DNA from: Desmonostoc muscorum LEGE 12446
GTDB lineage: Bacteria; Cyanobacteriota; Cyanobacteriia; Cyanobacteriales; Nostocaceae
NCBI RefSeq assembly: GCF_015207005.2
Contig: NZ_JADEXS020000001.1
Location: 868,001-932,000, forward strand
Reading direction: 5' to 3'
Length of the DNA stretch: 64,000 nt
Within the stretch, counting starts at the first letter, position 1. Every line of letters starts with the position of its first letter. The position numbers were made by a program, and so were the translations under genes. Of the stretch, positions 36,811 to 45,510 are shown piece by piece. A model generated the notes under the pieces. The model did no database searches and was not told the origin of the DNA. It saw only the letters and a list, made by a program, of their open reading frames with translations.

Positions 36811-37653
36811 ATGTTAGAAAGTAATCCTAAAAGACAGTTAGTAATTATTGGCGGAGCCGAAGACAAAGATGGAGATTCCCAAATTTTACGGGAATTTGTC
36901 CGCCGCGCTGGAGGTACAAAAGCGAACATTGTGATTATGACAGCGGCGACAGAACTACCGAGAGAAGTGGGAGAAAATTATATTCGAGTATTTGAGCGAT
37001 TAGGAGCTGAGAATGTCCGCATCATTGATACAGAAACTCGTGATGATGCGTCTTCATCAACAGCATTGCAAGCTATTGATAAAGCAACTGGAGTATTTTT
37101 TACTGGGGGAGACCAAGCCCGCATCACCAGCATCCTCAAGGACACTGAAATCGATGCGGCGATTCACAAACGGTTTGCTGAAGGCGCAGTGATTGCAGGC
37201 ACCAGCGCCGGAGCGGCTGTAATGCCAGATAAAATGATCGTGGAAGGCGACTCCCAGACCCATCCTCGGATTGAAACTGTGGAAATGGGTCCCGGTATGG
37301 GATTTCTCCCCGGAGTAGTAATCGATCAACATTTCTCTCAACGTGGACGATTGGGACGCTTAATCTCCGCTTTAATACTAGAGCCTGCTGTTTTGGGATT
37401 CGGTATTGATGAGAATACCGCAATGGTTGTGACAGATAATCAAATTGAAGTGATTGGTGAAGGTGCCGTCACAATTGTCGATGAATCAGAGGCTACATAT
37501 AACAATGCCGGTGAAATTTTGAAGGATGAGTCGTTGGCGATTTGTGGAGCTAAGCTACATATTTTGCCACACGGCTTCAAATTTGATTTGAAAACCCGCC
37601 AACCTATCCTCAATAATGGCTCTGCGGCAAATCTCTCTGTAGCAGTTAGTTGA
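36811..37653 (+). CDS. cphB: Cyanophycinase
   Basis: A 280-residue serine peptidase of family S51. The nucleophile is Ser132 in IAGTSAGAAVM, the same residue number as in the characterised Synechocystis enzyme. Further family features are LVIIGGAEDK at the N-terminus, FFTGGDQARIT, and DQHFSQRGRLGRL containing the substrate-side residues. It cuts cyanophycin to beta-aspartyl-arginine dipeptides in the cytoplasm. In many cyanobacteria cphA1 follows cphB directly; it does not here, but a CphA2-type gene is close by. Confidence 0.95.
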   Translation: MLESNPKRQLVIIGGAEDKDGDSQILREFVRRAGGTKANIVIMTAATELPREVGENYIRVFERLGAENVRIIDTETRDDASSSTALQAIDKATGVFFTGGDQARITSILKDTEIDAAIHKRFAEGAVIAGTSAGAAVMPDKMIVEGDSQTHPRIETVEMGPGMGFLPGVVIDQHFSQRGRLGRLISALILEPAVLGFGIDENTAMVVTDNQIEVIGEGAVTIVDESEATYNNAGEILKDESLAICGAKLHILPHGFKFDLKTRQPILNNGSAANLSVAVS

Positions 37654-37689
37654 TTTGGGACTGACGCCGGAAACCTCTCAAATCATGAA

Positions 37690-37787
37690 ATATATTGAGG
37701 GAGTCGGGAATGGGGAGTGGGGAGTGGGGGGAGATTATTCCCACCCTTTCCACACTCCCATCCCCCATGCCCAATGCGCCATGCCCT
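37690..37787. repeat. Heptamer repeat gap (GGGGAGT)n
   Basis: GGGGAGT-type units in both orientations fill the gap after cphB; the opposing blocks (ggggagtggggagtgg against ccacactcccatcccc) could fold into a hairpin. Confidence 0.6.
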
Positions 37788-37988
37788 ATGACAAGTGATT
37801 TTAAGCGTGTTAATTTGGGCGATCGCGTCAAAAATGCGCTGTTACGTCCCGATTTGTCCTATCGGGAAGTGGAATTTTCTCAGCTTCAAAGCAGAATCCG
37901 CGAACAATTACTTCAAGTTTACGATCTTGAAGGCGATCGCTGGGCAATCTCCATAAATAAATTCAGCCGATTAAAAAATAACACATGA
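37788..37988 (+). CDS. Small hypothetical protein
   Basis: A 66-residue frame, MTSDFKRVNLGDRVKNALLR, continuing with SYREVEFSQLQSRIREQLLQVYDLEGDRWAIS. It is mainly helical and charged. No family recognised. It could be a conserved cyanobacterial small protein; the longer open frame upstream is repeat-derived. The position after cphB suggests possible readthrough from that gene. Confidence 0.5.
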   Translation: MTSDFKRVNLGDRVKNALLRPDLSYREVEFSQLQSRIREQLLQVYDLEGDRWAISINKFSRLKNNT

Positions 37989-38575
37989 AAAAGTAAAAAT
38001 AACCGAGTGAAAATTAAGAGATTTTCATGCTGCTGGCCTTTGGCAAGCCTAATCTAGTCGAATGACAAACTGGCTAAAGCTCATTTCACACGATTAAAAC
38101 TCTTGACTGCCCAGAAAATATTATCCCAATTTTCCAATCACCCCATTCTCCTGAATTGAATCTAATCGGGAGGTTTTGGGACTTTCTCAAGTCTAAACTC
38201 GAATGAGAAAACAAACTGTAAACATATATTTCTCTTTCTTCACAAATAAATCATCACTAACAAACGCTAGGATCACGGCTGAGTAAGGATATAACAAGGA
38301 TTTGATTAAATCATTTAGATTTGCTTAAGTGTAACTACTATCGTAGATGTACTGATACTGCTAATATTCAGTCTGGAATTCTCTTGTGTACATTTGTAGC
38401 TTTGTATAGACACCTTCTAAGCTAGCCATCATGGATATTAGTATTCCAGATGATCTCAAGCAACAGTTCCATCCAACTTGCCCTTTACGTGGGTGAAGAT
38501 GAGTCAAGTTGTAGATGAAGGATTTGCAGACGCATGTACCGGAGATTTGTGAACAATTGCAAAGATAATTGAGTG
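37989..38575. other. Intergenic region with a possible antitoxin remnant
   Basis: The region is AT-rich. At 38431 a frame MDISIPDDLKQQFHPTCPLR followed by Gly and stop resembles the first residues of UPF0175/antitoxin-like proteins and then breaks off. No complete gene is seen. Confidence 0.35.
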
Positions 38576-39583
38576 ATGGCAATGAATTCTACTTTAATAT
38601 CCCAACTCACAAAATTATTTCACAAGCATCTCAGAGATCAGGGTACGTGTAAAACTTATTTAATAACGGCATTAGGTACAAGTGAACAAATATCGCAGCA
38701 AGTTAACTGGAATGATAAACCTAAGAATTATATAAATTCTCTGATCGTAGAACTCGATAAATATGGGAATACGGACTCTGGACAACCAGCCCTTTGTGAT
38801 TTTTTGCAAGAAATTAGCGCAGGTGTAGGGCAAGATGTTAAAAAATATATAGATGATTTGATAGAAAAGATAAAAGAAGAAAAAGCACAAGAATGCACTA
38901 CTGAATTACAAAAAAATGGTCGTTCAATCAAACAAAAACCTTCTCAAAAAGCAACTAGAATTTGTGCGTCGGAAATTATATCAGAAATTATCGAACGTAA
39001 ATATAATTTAAATTTAACGACTTTTGAATTGCAGCTGTATAACAATCTTAATCTTCCGAAAAATTATTGTTTAAATTTAAGCATTACATTTACTACAACA
39101 GTAGCAGAAATTTCTCAAGCTATGAGTATTACTTTCGCTATAAAAAAAGGTATTTTACAGTTAAAAATAACAAATGGAAAGATGGATTTTCATACACGAA
39201 AGTCTTTTGACAACACTAAATTCTATTGGAGCGCAACAGAAAGAGGTTTACCGGAAACTCCTGAATGGGAATTTTCATTTATAGAGCCATCAGAATCTAA
39301 ATTTTCAAAATCATTCTGCTATTTGTATGGAGGTATTAAAGAGCAATATCTAGGTTCATTAGAATTAATAGAAATAAGTAAATGCTTGGAAATAGAAGCA
39401 ATATTTAAAACTTATATAAATAGAGAACATATAGAAATACTATGTTCAAATGATGTCACTAGAAAGCAGAAAGAGACGAAAATTGGAAAATTACTGAGAT
39501 TTCTCAAAAAACCAGAACAGCTGGAAAATTATGTGAGTAAGATAATTATAAAAGTTGTTGAAGTATCTAAAAAATCAGGATAG
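38576..39583 (+). CDS. Protein with an EAD-like N-terminus and unknown C-terminal domain
   Basis: A 335-residue protein; start ATG 38576 (GTG 38573 and ATG 38582 are alternatives). Residues 5-95 (LISQLTKLF ... SQQVNWNDKPKNYINSLIVE ... GQPALCDFLQEI) follow the helical pattern of effector-associated domains, small death-like adaptors that link parts of NTP-dependent conflict systems in multicellular bacteria. Residues 135-335 are beta-rich, then helical, with no recognised family. The gene is AT-rich against its surroundings. It precedes the pentapeptide/GAF gene by 36 bp on the same strand, so the two are probably coexpressed. Confidence 0.65.
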   Translation: MAMNSTLISQLTKLFHKHLRDQGTCKTYLITALGTSEQISQQVNWNDKPKNYINSLIVELDKYGNTDSGQPALCDFLQEISAGVGQDVKKYIDDLIEKIKEEKAQECTTELQKNGRSIKQKPSQKATRICASEIISEIIERKYNLNLTTFELQLYNNLNLPKNYCLNLSITFTTTVAEISQAMSITFAIKKGILQLKITNGKMDFHTRKSFDNTKFYWSATERGLPETPEWEFSFIEPSESKFSKSFCYLYGGIKEQYLGSLELIEISKCLEIEAIFKTYINREHIEILCSNDVTRKQKETKIGKLLRFLKKPEQLENYVSKIIIKVVEVSKKSG

Positions 39584-39619
39584 ACTGGAAGATTATGTGA
39601 GTAAGGTAATTATATTATT

Positions 39620-42600
39620 ATGAATGAGCCGATCTTACCAGAAAAACTGGTTGACATTCTAAAAAAAATCGATAGTCAGCCAGCAGATGCAAAGCTTTCT
39701 GAACTAGCAAAGCTGGCTGAACTTGATTTAGCTGAAGATTATGTAGGTGCAGACTTAAGTGGTGAGGATATTAGCAAAGATAGTCTCAGAGAAGCAAACT
39801 TTAGTGATGTTAACTTCAGCAATACGAATCTTAGCCATACTGATTTAAGTATCGCAAATTTGAGCTGTGCTAATTTGACAGGAGCTAAGCTTATTAATGC
39901 TAATCTCAACGGTGCTGATCTAGTAGAAACTAACTTCATGAATGCCGATCTAAATGGTGCTGATCTGATAGGAACTGACTTCATGAATGCTAATCTAAGT
40001 GGTGCTAATTTAACAAAAGCTAGTTTAATTAAAGCTTGCTTGAGGTATGCTGATTTGACAGGAGCTAAGCTCATTAATGCTTGCTTAAGGGATGCTGACT
40101 TAAGTGGTACAAATTTGACAAATTCTGACTTGAGTAACGCTAATTTAATCGATGCAAATTTGACAAATGCTGACTTGAGTAATGCAAATTTGACAAATGC
40201 TGACTTGAGTAACGCAAATTTACCAGAAGCTAACTTTAGCGGTGCTAATTTAAAAAGTTCTAACTTGAATAATACTAATTTAAGTGGTGCGAATTTGGCA
40301 AATGCTAACTTGAGTAATGCAAATTTAGCTGAAGCTGACTTAAGCGGTGCTAACTTAGAAAATACTGACTTGAGTAATGCAGACTTAGCCAAAGCTGACT
40401 TGAGCGGTGCTAACTTAAAAAATTCTAACTTGAATAATACTAATTTAAGTGGTGCAAATTTTACAAATTCTAATTTAAATGATACAGATTTTACAACCGT
40501 TGTTTCTAGTCGTGACAATCTGACAAACATTAGAATTAAGAATACAAATCAAAGAAAAAGCCCTATCAAAGCATTTGAGGAACTTCTTAAGGCTGATCGT
40601 AAAATATTATCAGCAGCTTCAGAACTGGAACACTCACAAAATATACTGGATAGTATCTGTGAAAAAATTCAAAAACAATTTGGTTTTGACTATGTTAGTA
40701 TATCGTTAGTTATGCCAGAGAAGAATACCATTGAAGCAGTCTATGGAACTGGTATCGCTAAAAAATGGGTTGGTCAAGCAAGACATTCCCTTGAAGAAAT
40801 TGAAGAAGGTGAACGATTAAGAGATATTCAGGCAGATATAGTAAAAACTTGCCAAACTGAAATTATTAGTGGATGGGATGAGCGATTTGATTTGGGTGTA
40901 TATAATAGGTTTGGGCATGATAGTCTTGTTCGTATTTTTACTCCTATTTTTTTATTTTATGACGATAGAAAGAACATAATAGACAACTGGTTTAAATCTT
41001 ATAACTGGGAAACAAATTTTATACAAAAGCCACAAGATAAACCTACAGTTTTCTGTATGGAGCAATTACCTTCTACACCTGAAGTTATTGGTACCTTGGA
41101 AGCAGGCTATACAAACCGCGACCAAATAATTTCAAAAGAGAAAGCAAGCTCTCTAGCTCAACTATTGGCTGAACAAGCATTAGAGATTCGTCGAGTAAGC
41201 CTTCATTACGTTTTAGAAACTATTGCTGAGAGTGCTAGGCGTTTTTTCAATGCTAATCTAGCTACTTTGCACTTTTTATGGGACTCAGAACGAGGTACAG
41301 AAGGAAAATTCATTTATGAAGTTTTTAAAGGTAGTATAGGTTCTGAGCCATTAGAGGAATTTTCTCCTCGTAAAGATGGATTGGGATGGAAAGCAATTGA
41401 TGAAAAGAAAGTTAAAGTAATATATTTTTCGCAAGAAAATAAAAATTTGAATATTAGCTTTTGTAATAAAGCGCACAAGAGAGGCTCTAACGTTTATGCT
41501 GCTTTTCCTCTATTAATTAATGTTAAAGAAGAAAAATCATCAAATCCTGATTTAATAGGACTATTGTATGTGCATTTCTGGGAAGAATCTCAATTTACCA
41601 GAGATTTAGAACGTCTAGGAAATCATTTTGCTAATAAAGCTGTTGATGCTATAACAAGTGTTATAAAATCTCAAAGAGTACGTGAAGAAGTACGTCAGCT
41701 ATCAGCATTGCAACATGTTACACAATCTTTCAATGAAATAGGTAGCGATTTAGTAAGTTATATTGCTTGGAATACATTAAATGCTCTAGCTGCTGATGTT
41801 GTTATTATTTATGAGTTTATTCAAGCAAAAAGAACATTTCAAATTCCACCTAATTATGCAGGTAAGCTTTTATATCCTAAAGAAATGATAATAGAATCTC
41901 CGTGGTCATTGATTGAGGGTGGAAATGATATTTATGATTTTAAGTTTTTTAAAGATTCACCATTTGCTATACGAGAGAAAATTAAATCTGCTGCTGGGAT
42001 ATTATTGAAAGTAAATAATGATTTAGTTGGAGTGATGTTTATTAACTATCGAAGAGTTCATAACTTTTCAGGTGAAGAAAAGCAAATTATTAACTCTTTA
42101 GCATCTTCAGCTGCTACTGTTATTGATAAACAAAGATGGTCACAAACACGAGGTAATATTGGGCTAGAGATTGTAACAAACCAGGAAAATCTAAAACTAA
42201 TTGTGCAAAAAGCTGTAGAAATTACAGGAGCAGATGTAGGTGAAATTACTATTTTCGATCAAACTGGTAAAGAGGTAATTACACAAGAGAGTTATAGTAT
42301 CGACGAGCAATCCGAAGATTTGGACATACACAGCAAGACAAGTAAAAATATCATTGATTTGCTAAAAGTATATGAAAGACCAAAATTAATATATGACGTT
42401 AAGGCTGAACAGGGCTATACTGCATATTTTGATAATACTAGTTCAGAGCTAAGTGTATCTCTTTGGGATCAAGATAAATGCCAACGCGGTGTACTAATTG
42501 TTGGGAGTTATCAAAAAGGAAAGTTTCAGCAGCGAGACTTGCAGAAGCTAGAGGATATAGCTAGTCTAGCCCTTATTGCTGTTCAGTATGCTGAAAAAGA

Positions 42601-42931
42601 CAAAACTATTAGAGAAGACATAATAAATACTGTTGTGAATCTATACAGTAAATCATTAACCCCTATTAATAATGATGTTAGTACAACAAAAGTAGTTTTA
42701 AGTATATCAAAGAAGCTTATTAGTAATTCAGATGACGAAAATAATGTCGAGCAAAAAAGCATTATTAGTGATTTAGAAAATATGTCATTAAATGAACCTA
42801 ATCTCAAACAAATTATTAGTGATTTAAACGAAAATAATGTAGTAGATAGTAAACAGAAAGGAAATGATTCTTTAGGTCTACTCGACGAAGTTGATAAAAA
42901 TTGGAAAACATTGGCGCATAGCGTTTCCTAA
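39620..42931 (+). CDS. Pentapeptide-repeat protein with several GAF domains
   Basis: A 1103-residue protein. Residues 1-45 form a short helical head. Residues 46-300 are A(D/N)LXX pentapeptide repeats (about fifty), expected to make a long right-handed beta-helix. About four GAF-like modules follow (roughly 340-510, 530-690, 700-845, 850-1000). The first contains DIQADIVKTCQTEIISGWDE. The last 100 residues are low-complexity Asn/Ser-rich. There is no kinase, cyclase or receiver, so it is a sensor or scaffold that needs a partner; the EAD-like protein upstream is the obvious candidate. AT-rich, suggesting acquisition. Confidence 0.85.
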   Translation: MNEPILPEKLVDILKKIDSQPADAKLSELAKLAELDLAEDYVGADLSGEDISKDSLREANFSDVNFSNTNLSHTDLSIANLSCANLTGAKLINANLNGADLVETNFMNADLNGADLIGTDFMNANLSGANLTKASLIKACLRYADLTGAKLINACLRDADLSGTNLTNSDLSNANLIDANLTNADLSNANLTNADLSNANLPEANFSGANLKSSNLNNTNLSGANLANANLSNANLAEADLSGANLENTDLSNADLAKADLSGANLKNSNLNNTNLSGANFTNSNLNDTDFTTVVSSRDNLTNIRIKNTNQRKSPIKAFEELLKADRKILSAASELEHSQNILDSICEKIQKQFGFDYVSISLVMPEKNTIEAVYGTGIAKKWVGQARHSLEEIEEGERLRDIQADIVKTCQTEIISGWDERFDLGVYNRFGHDSLVRIFTPIFLFYDDRKNIIDNWFKSYNWETNFIQKPQDKPTVFCMEQLPSTPEVIGTLEAGYTNRDQIISKEKASSLAQLLAEQALEIRRVSLHYVLETIAESARRFFNANLATLHFLWDSERGTEGKFIYEVFKGSIGSEPLEEFSPRKDGLGWKAIDEKKVKVIYFSQENKNLNISFCNKAHKRGSNVYAAFPLLINVKEEKSSNPDLIGLLYVHFWEESQFTRDLERLGNHFANKAVDAITSVIKSQRVREEVRQLSALQHVTQSFNEIGSDLVSYIAWNTLNALAADVVIIYEFIQAKRTFQIPPNYAGKLLYPKEMIIESPWSLIEGGNDIYDFKFFKDSPFAIREKIKSAAGILLKVNNDLVGVMFINYRRVHNFSGEEKQIINSLASSAATVIDKQRWSQTRGNIGLEIVTNQENLKLIVQKAVEITGADVGEITIFDQTGKEVITQESYSIDEQSEDLDIHSKTSKNIIDLLKVYERPKLIYDVKAEQGYTAYFDNTSSELSVSLWDQDKCQRGVLIVGSYQKGKFQQRDLQKLEDIASLALIAVQYAEKDKTIREDIINTVVNLYSKSLTPINNDVSTTKVVLSISKKLISNSDDENNVEQKSIISDLENMSLNEPNLKQIISDLNENNVVDSKQKGNDSLGLLDEVDKNWKTLAHSVS

Positions 42932-43239
42932 TAAGCGTGAGGTAAAATTTTAGGTGTTGCAGAGAAAGCAGGATGATTTAGCAAATTATAAAATTTCTCC
43001 CCCTGCTCCCTCTACCTCCCCTGCTTTCAGAGCTTGCCTAAATTCATCCCACTGTTATGCAACGCCAAATTTGACTGTTGTATAACTTAGGCGCAAGTAA
43101 CGGAAAATCAAACCGCACAGGACACAGAGAACACGGAGAAATAAGAGTCTCAGAGAGTTCTTGCGAAAGTCCTATGTTGGTGCTGGTGAACGAGTTTCTA
43201 CCATGTTCTGTGCCTTGGTTATTTGGAATTGGAAGTCCT
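42932..43239. other. Intergenic region with repeat fragments
   Basis: It holds C-rich repeats (ccccctgctccctctacctcccctgc, about 43000) and the diverged copy of the 27672-27763 element at about 43084-43174. No gene. Confidence 0.55.
43084..43174. repeat. Diverged copy of the AGGACTTACGCA element
   Basis: The segment caagtaacggaaaatcaaac matches the complement of the 27672-27763 element, and the ends (ttaggcgcaag / ttgcgaaagtccta) are worn versions of its inverted repeats. Confidence 0.6.
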
Positions 43240-44259
43240 CTAATTCCTACCAAACACGCTACCAAGGGCACGCGCCATATTTTGCGGTTGCATCGCATCC
43301 ATCGCGGCTGTAGGTTCGTAGCCGCAGTGAACCATGCAATCGGCGCACTTGGGATTACCACTCTTCTGGCCGTATTGACTCCAGTCAGTTTTTGCTAGTA
43401 ATTCTTGGAAGGTAGAGTAATAACCCTCGTTCAGCAGATAGCAAGGTTTTTGCCAACCAAGAACGCTATAACTTGGGCTACCCCAAGGCGTGCATTCGTA
43501 GTCTTTCTCTCCGGTGAGAAAATCTAGGAACAGGGGATTGTGATTGAAGTTCCAGTTTTTTTCACCAGTTTTGAAGGGAGCCAGGATTTCTCGGAACAGG
43601 GCGCGTGTTTGTTCGCGGTGGAGAAAATGATCTTGATCTGGTGCCCACTCGTAGCTGTAGCCAGGAGAAATCATCATCCCGTCGGTATTGAGTGTTTCCA
43701 GAAAATCAAAGAACTCTTGCATATCTTTGGGGTCAGTTCCCTCAAAGATTGTGGTATTAGTGGTGACACGAAAGCCTTTAGCTTTAGCGGCGCGAATGGC
43801 TTGGACGGCAATATCAAAAACACCTTTGCGATCGACACAGCGATCGTGCAACTCCCGCATTCCATCTAGATGCACGCTAAAACTCAGATAAGGGGAAGGT
43901 TGAAACTTATCTAGGCTCTTTTCTAACAACAAACCATTGGTACACAAGTAAATATACTTTTTGCGCTCAATTAATCCCCGTACAATCTCGTCAATTTGGG
44001 GATGTAGCAGAGGTTCTCCCCCAGGAATTGAGACAACCGGTGCGCCACACTCTTCCACTGCGGCGAAGCACTGTTCTGGGGTGAGGTTTTGCTTTAATAT
44101 TTCCTTTGGATGTTGGATTTTACCACAACCTGTACACGCTAGGTTACACCGAAAAAGAGGTTCCAACATTAATACTAAAGGAAAGCGTTTGCGCCCCAAC
44201 AGACGTTGAGTGACGAGATATTTACCGATATCTATAGCTTGTTGTAAATTAACTGCCAT
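43240..44259 (-). CDS. hpnH: Radical SAM adenosylhopane synthase HpnH
   Basis: A 339-residue radical SAM enzyme. The cluster motif is CNLACTGC, Cys38-Cys42-Cys45 (Cx3Cx2C). Other landmarks are [27 protein letters not shown] and [15 protein letters not shown]. HpnH joins a 5'-deoxyadenosyl group to diploptene, giving adenosylhopane, the first step of extended hopanoids. The length and terminal [12 protein letters not shown] fit the family. The upstream hpnA gene on the same strand is 105 bp away, separated by a palindromic repeat. Confidence 0.94.
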   Translation of the reverse strand: MAVNLQQAIDIGKYLVTQRLLGRKRFPLVLMLEPLFRCNLACTGCGKIQHPKEILKQNLTPEQCFAAVEECGAPVVSIPGGEPLLHPQIDEIVRGLIERKKYIYLCTNGLLLEKSLDKFQPSPYLSFSVHLDGMRELHDRCVDRKGVFDIAVQAIRAAKAKGFRVTTNTTIFEGTDPKDMQEFFDFLETLNTDGMMISPGYSYEWAPDQDHFLHREQTRALFREILAPFKTGEKNWNFNHNPLFLDFLTGEKDYECTPWGSPSYSVLGWQKPCYLLNEGYYSTFQELLAKTDWSQYGQKSGNPKCADCMVHCGYEPTAAMDAMQPQNMARALGSVFGRN

Positions 44260-44304
44260 TATTCCGATCGCTCCTCTTTAAGATATAAAAACACCAGTGT
44301 TATT

Positions 44305-44331
44305 GTAGGGGCGCACAGCTGTGCGCCCCTA
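44305..44331. repeat. Palindrome between hpnA and hpnH
   Basis: The palindrome gtaggggcgcacagctgtgc followed by gcccctaa is a member of the CAGCTG-centred family (27452, 31753). It could form a strong hairpin in the hpnA-hpnH transcript. Confidence 0.65.
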
Positions 44332-44364
44332 ATGCGTATTGCATCATGTGAATCGCTATATTTC

Positions 44365-45387
44365 TCATTTGACGTAACCCTGAGCAACAAACCAATCCAC
44401 AGCATCCTGGAGTGCGCCATTGAGGGGTGATTGGGGTAAACCCAACTCTCGCACTGCCTTCGTAGCATTGTAATACATTGGTTGTTTCGCCATGCGAACG
44501 CCATCTATGGGCACTGAGGGCAATTTCCCCAGTGGTGCGAGAATTTTTTCATCAACCCAAGCAACACTCAGGGGTAACCAAGGGGGTAAAGTTCGTTGGG
44601 GTGCCCTCAAGCCTGTAATCTCGGCGAGTTGTTCGAGTAGTTGCTTGAGACTGAGGTTTTGGTGACCCAAGATATAGCGATCGCCAGATTTACCCCGCTG
44701 CAAGGCCAGTAAATGCCCCCATGCCACGTCCCGCACATCGATAAAATTCAAACCAGTATCCAAGTAAAAGGGCATTTGTCGCCGTAAAAACCGCAGTATT
44801 ATATCACCTGTAGGGGTAGGTTTGATATCCAATGATCCAATTGGGCTGCTGGGATTGACTATAACTACCTCCTGACCTTTAGCAGCGGCTTGGATAGCTT
44901 CTTGTTCGGCGAGAAATTTAGACTTTTTGTAGTTACCCACCAACTTTTCTAAGGGACTCTGATGTGTTTCATCAACGACTTCACCAGATTTACCCACCCC
45001 AATGGCCGCCACCGAACTGGTATAAACGGTGCGTTCAATTCCCGCTTTTTGGGCTGCTGCTAGCACATTGCGGGTACCCAAAACATTATGACGGTGGAGT
45101 AACTCCCGGTCTGCTTGCCACAGAGAATAATGGGCTGCCACATGAAACAGGTATTGACAATCGCTCATCTGTTGCCACAGATTTGCATCGTTCAAATCGC
45201 CTTTGACAATTTCCACCTCCAGACTGCGTAGATTTTGCAGATTACTGCTAGGGCGTACCAGTGCTTTAACTGTGTATCCTTGTTGCAGCAGCAATCGCAC
45301 CAAGTGGGCACCAATAAAACCTGTACCCCCTGTGACAAAAACCCTTTTTGATTTTGGATTTTGGATTTTGGATTTTGGATTTATCAA
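44365..45387 (-). CDS. hpnA: Hopanoid-associated NAD-dependent epimerase/dehydratase HpnA
   Basis: A 340-residue extended SDR protein. The NAD-binding GGTGFIGAHLV (about residues 20-30) and the catalytic YKKSK are present, along with VNPSSPIGSLDIKPTPTG, typical of HpnA. It is conserved in hopanoid gene sets; its substrate is not firmly established. Oddity: the first 14 residues ([14 protein letters not shown]) are encoded by TTTTGGA-family heptamer repeats that also extend upstream, so the native start appears to have been replaced by repeat sequence. It is probably cotranscribed with hpnH. Confidence 0.88.
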   Translation of the reverse strand: MINPKSKIQNPKSKRVFVTGGTGFIGAHLVRLLLQQGYTVKALVRPSSNLQNLRSLEVEIVKGDLNDANLWQQMSDCQYLFHVAAHYSLWQADRELLHRHNVLGTRNVLAAAQKAGIERTVYTSSVAAIGVGKSGEVVDETHQSPLEKLVGNYKKSKFLAEQEAIQAAAKGQEVVIVNPSSPIGSLDIKPTPTGDIILRFLRRQMPFYLDTGLNFIDVRDVAWGHLLALQRGKSGDRYILGHQNLSLKQLLEQLAEITGLRAPQRTLPPWLPLSVAWVDEKILAPLGKLPSVPIDGVRMAKQPMYYNATKAVRELGLPQSPLNGALQDAVDWFVAQGYVK

Positions 45388-45510
45388 CTTGGAATTTCCC
45401 TATTTTGGATTTTTGATTTGGATTTGGGATTGTGCATTTATCAACATCTCTGAATGTAACCAGTCATTTCCATTCAAAAATCTAAAATCTAAAATCTAAA
45501 ATCTAAAATT
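45340..45510. repeat. TTTTGGA-family heptamer repeats
   Basis: Runs of ATTTTGG at 45352-45380 and of AATCTAA/AAAATCT at 45477-45510 flank and partly encode the 5' end of hpnA and the 3' end of the RND gene. Confidence 0.75.

Noticed and set aside
39739..40530. Long minus-strand open frame antisense to the pentapeptide repeats
   Set aside because: It is the periodic shadow of A(D/N)LXX codons; the plus-strand frame has clear domain structure.
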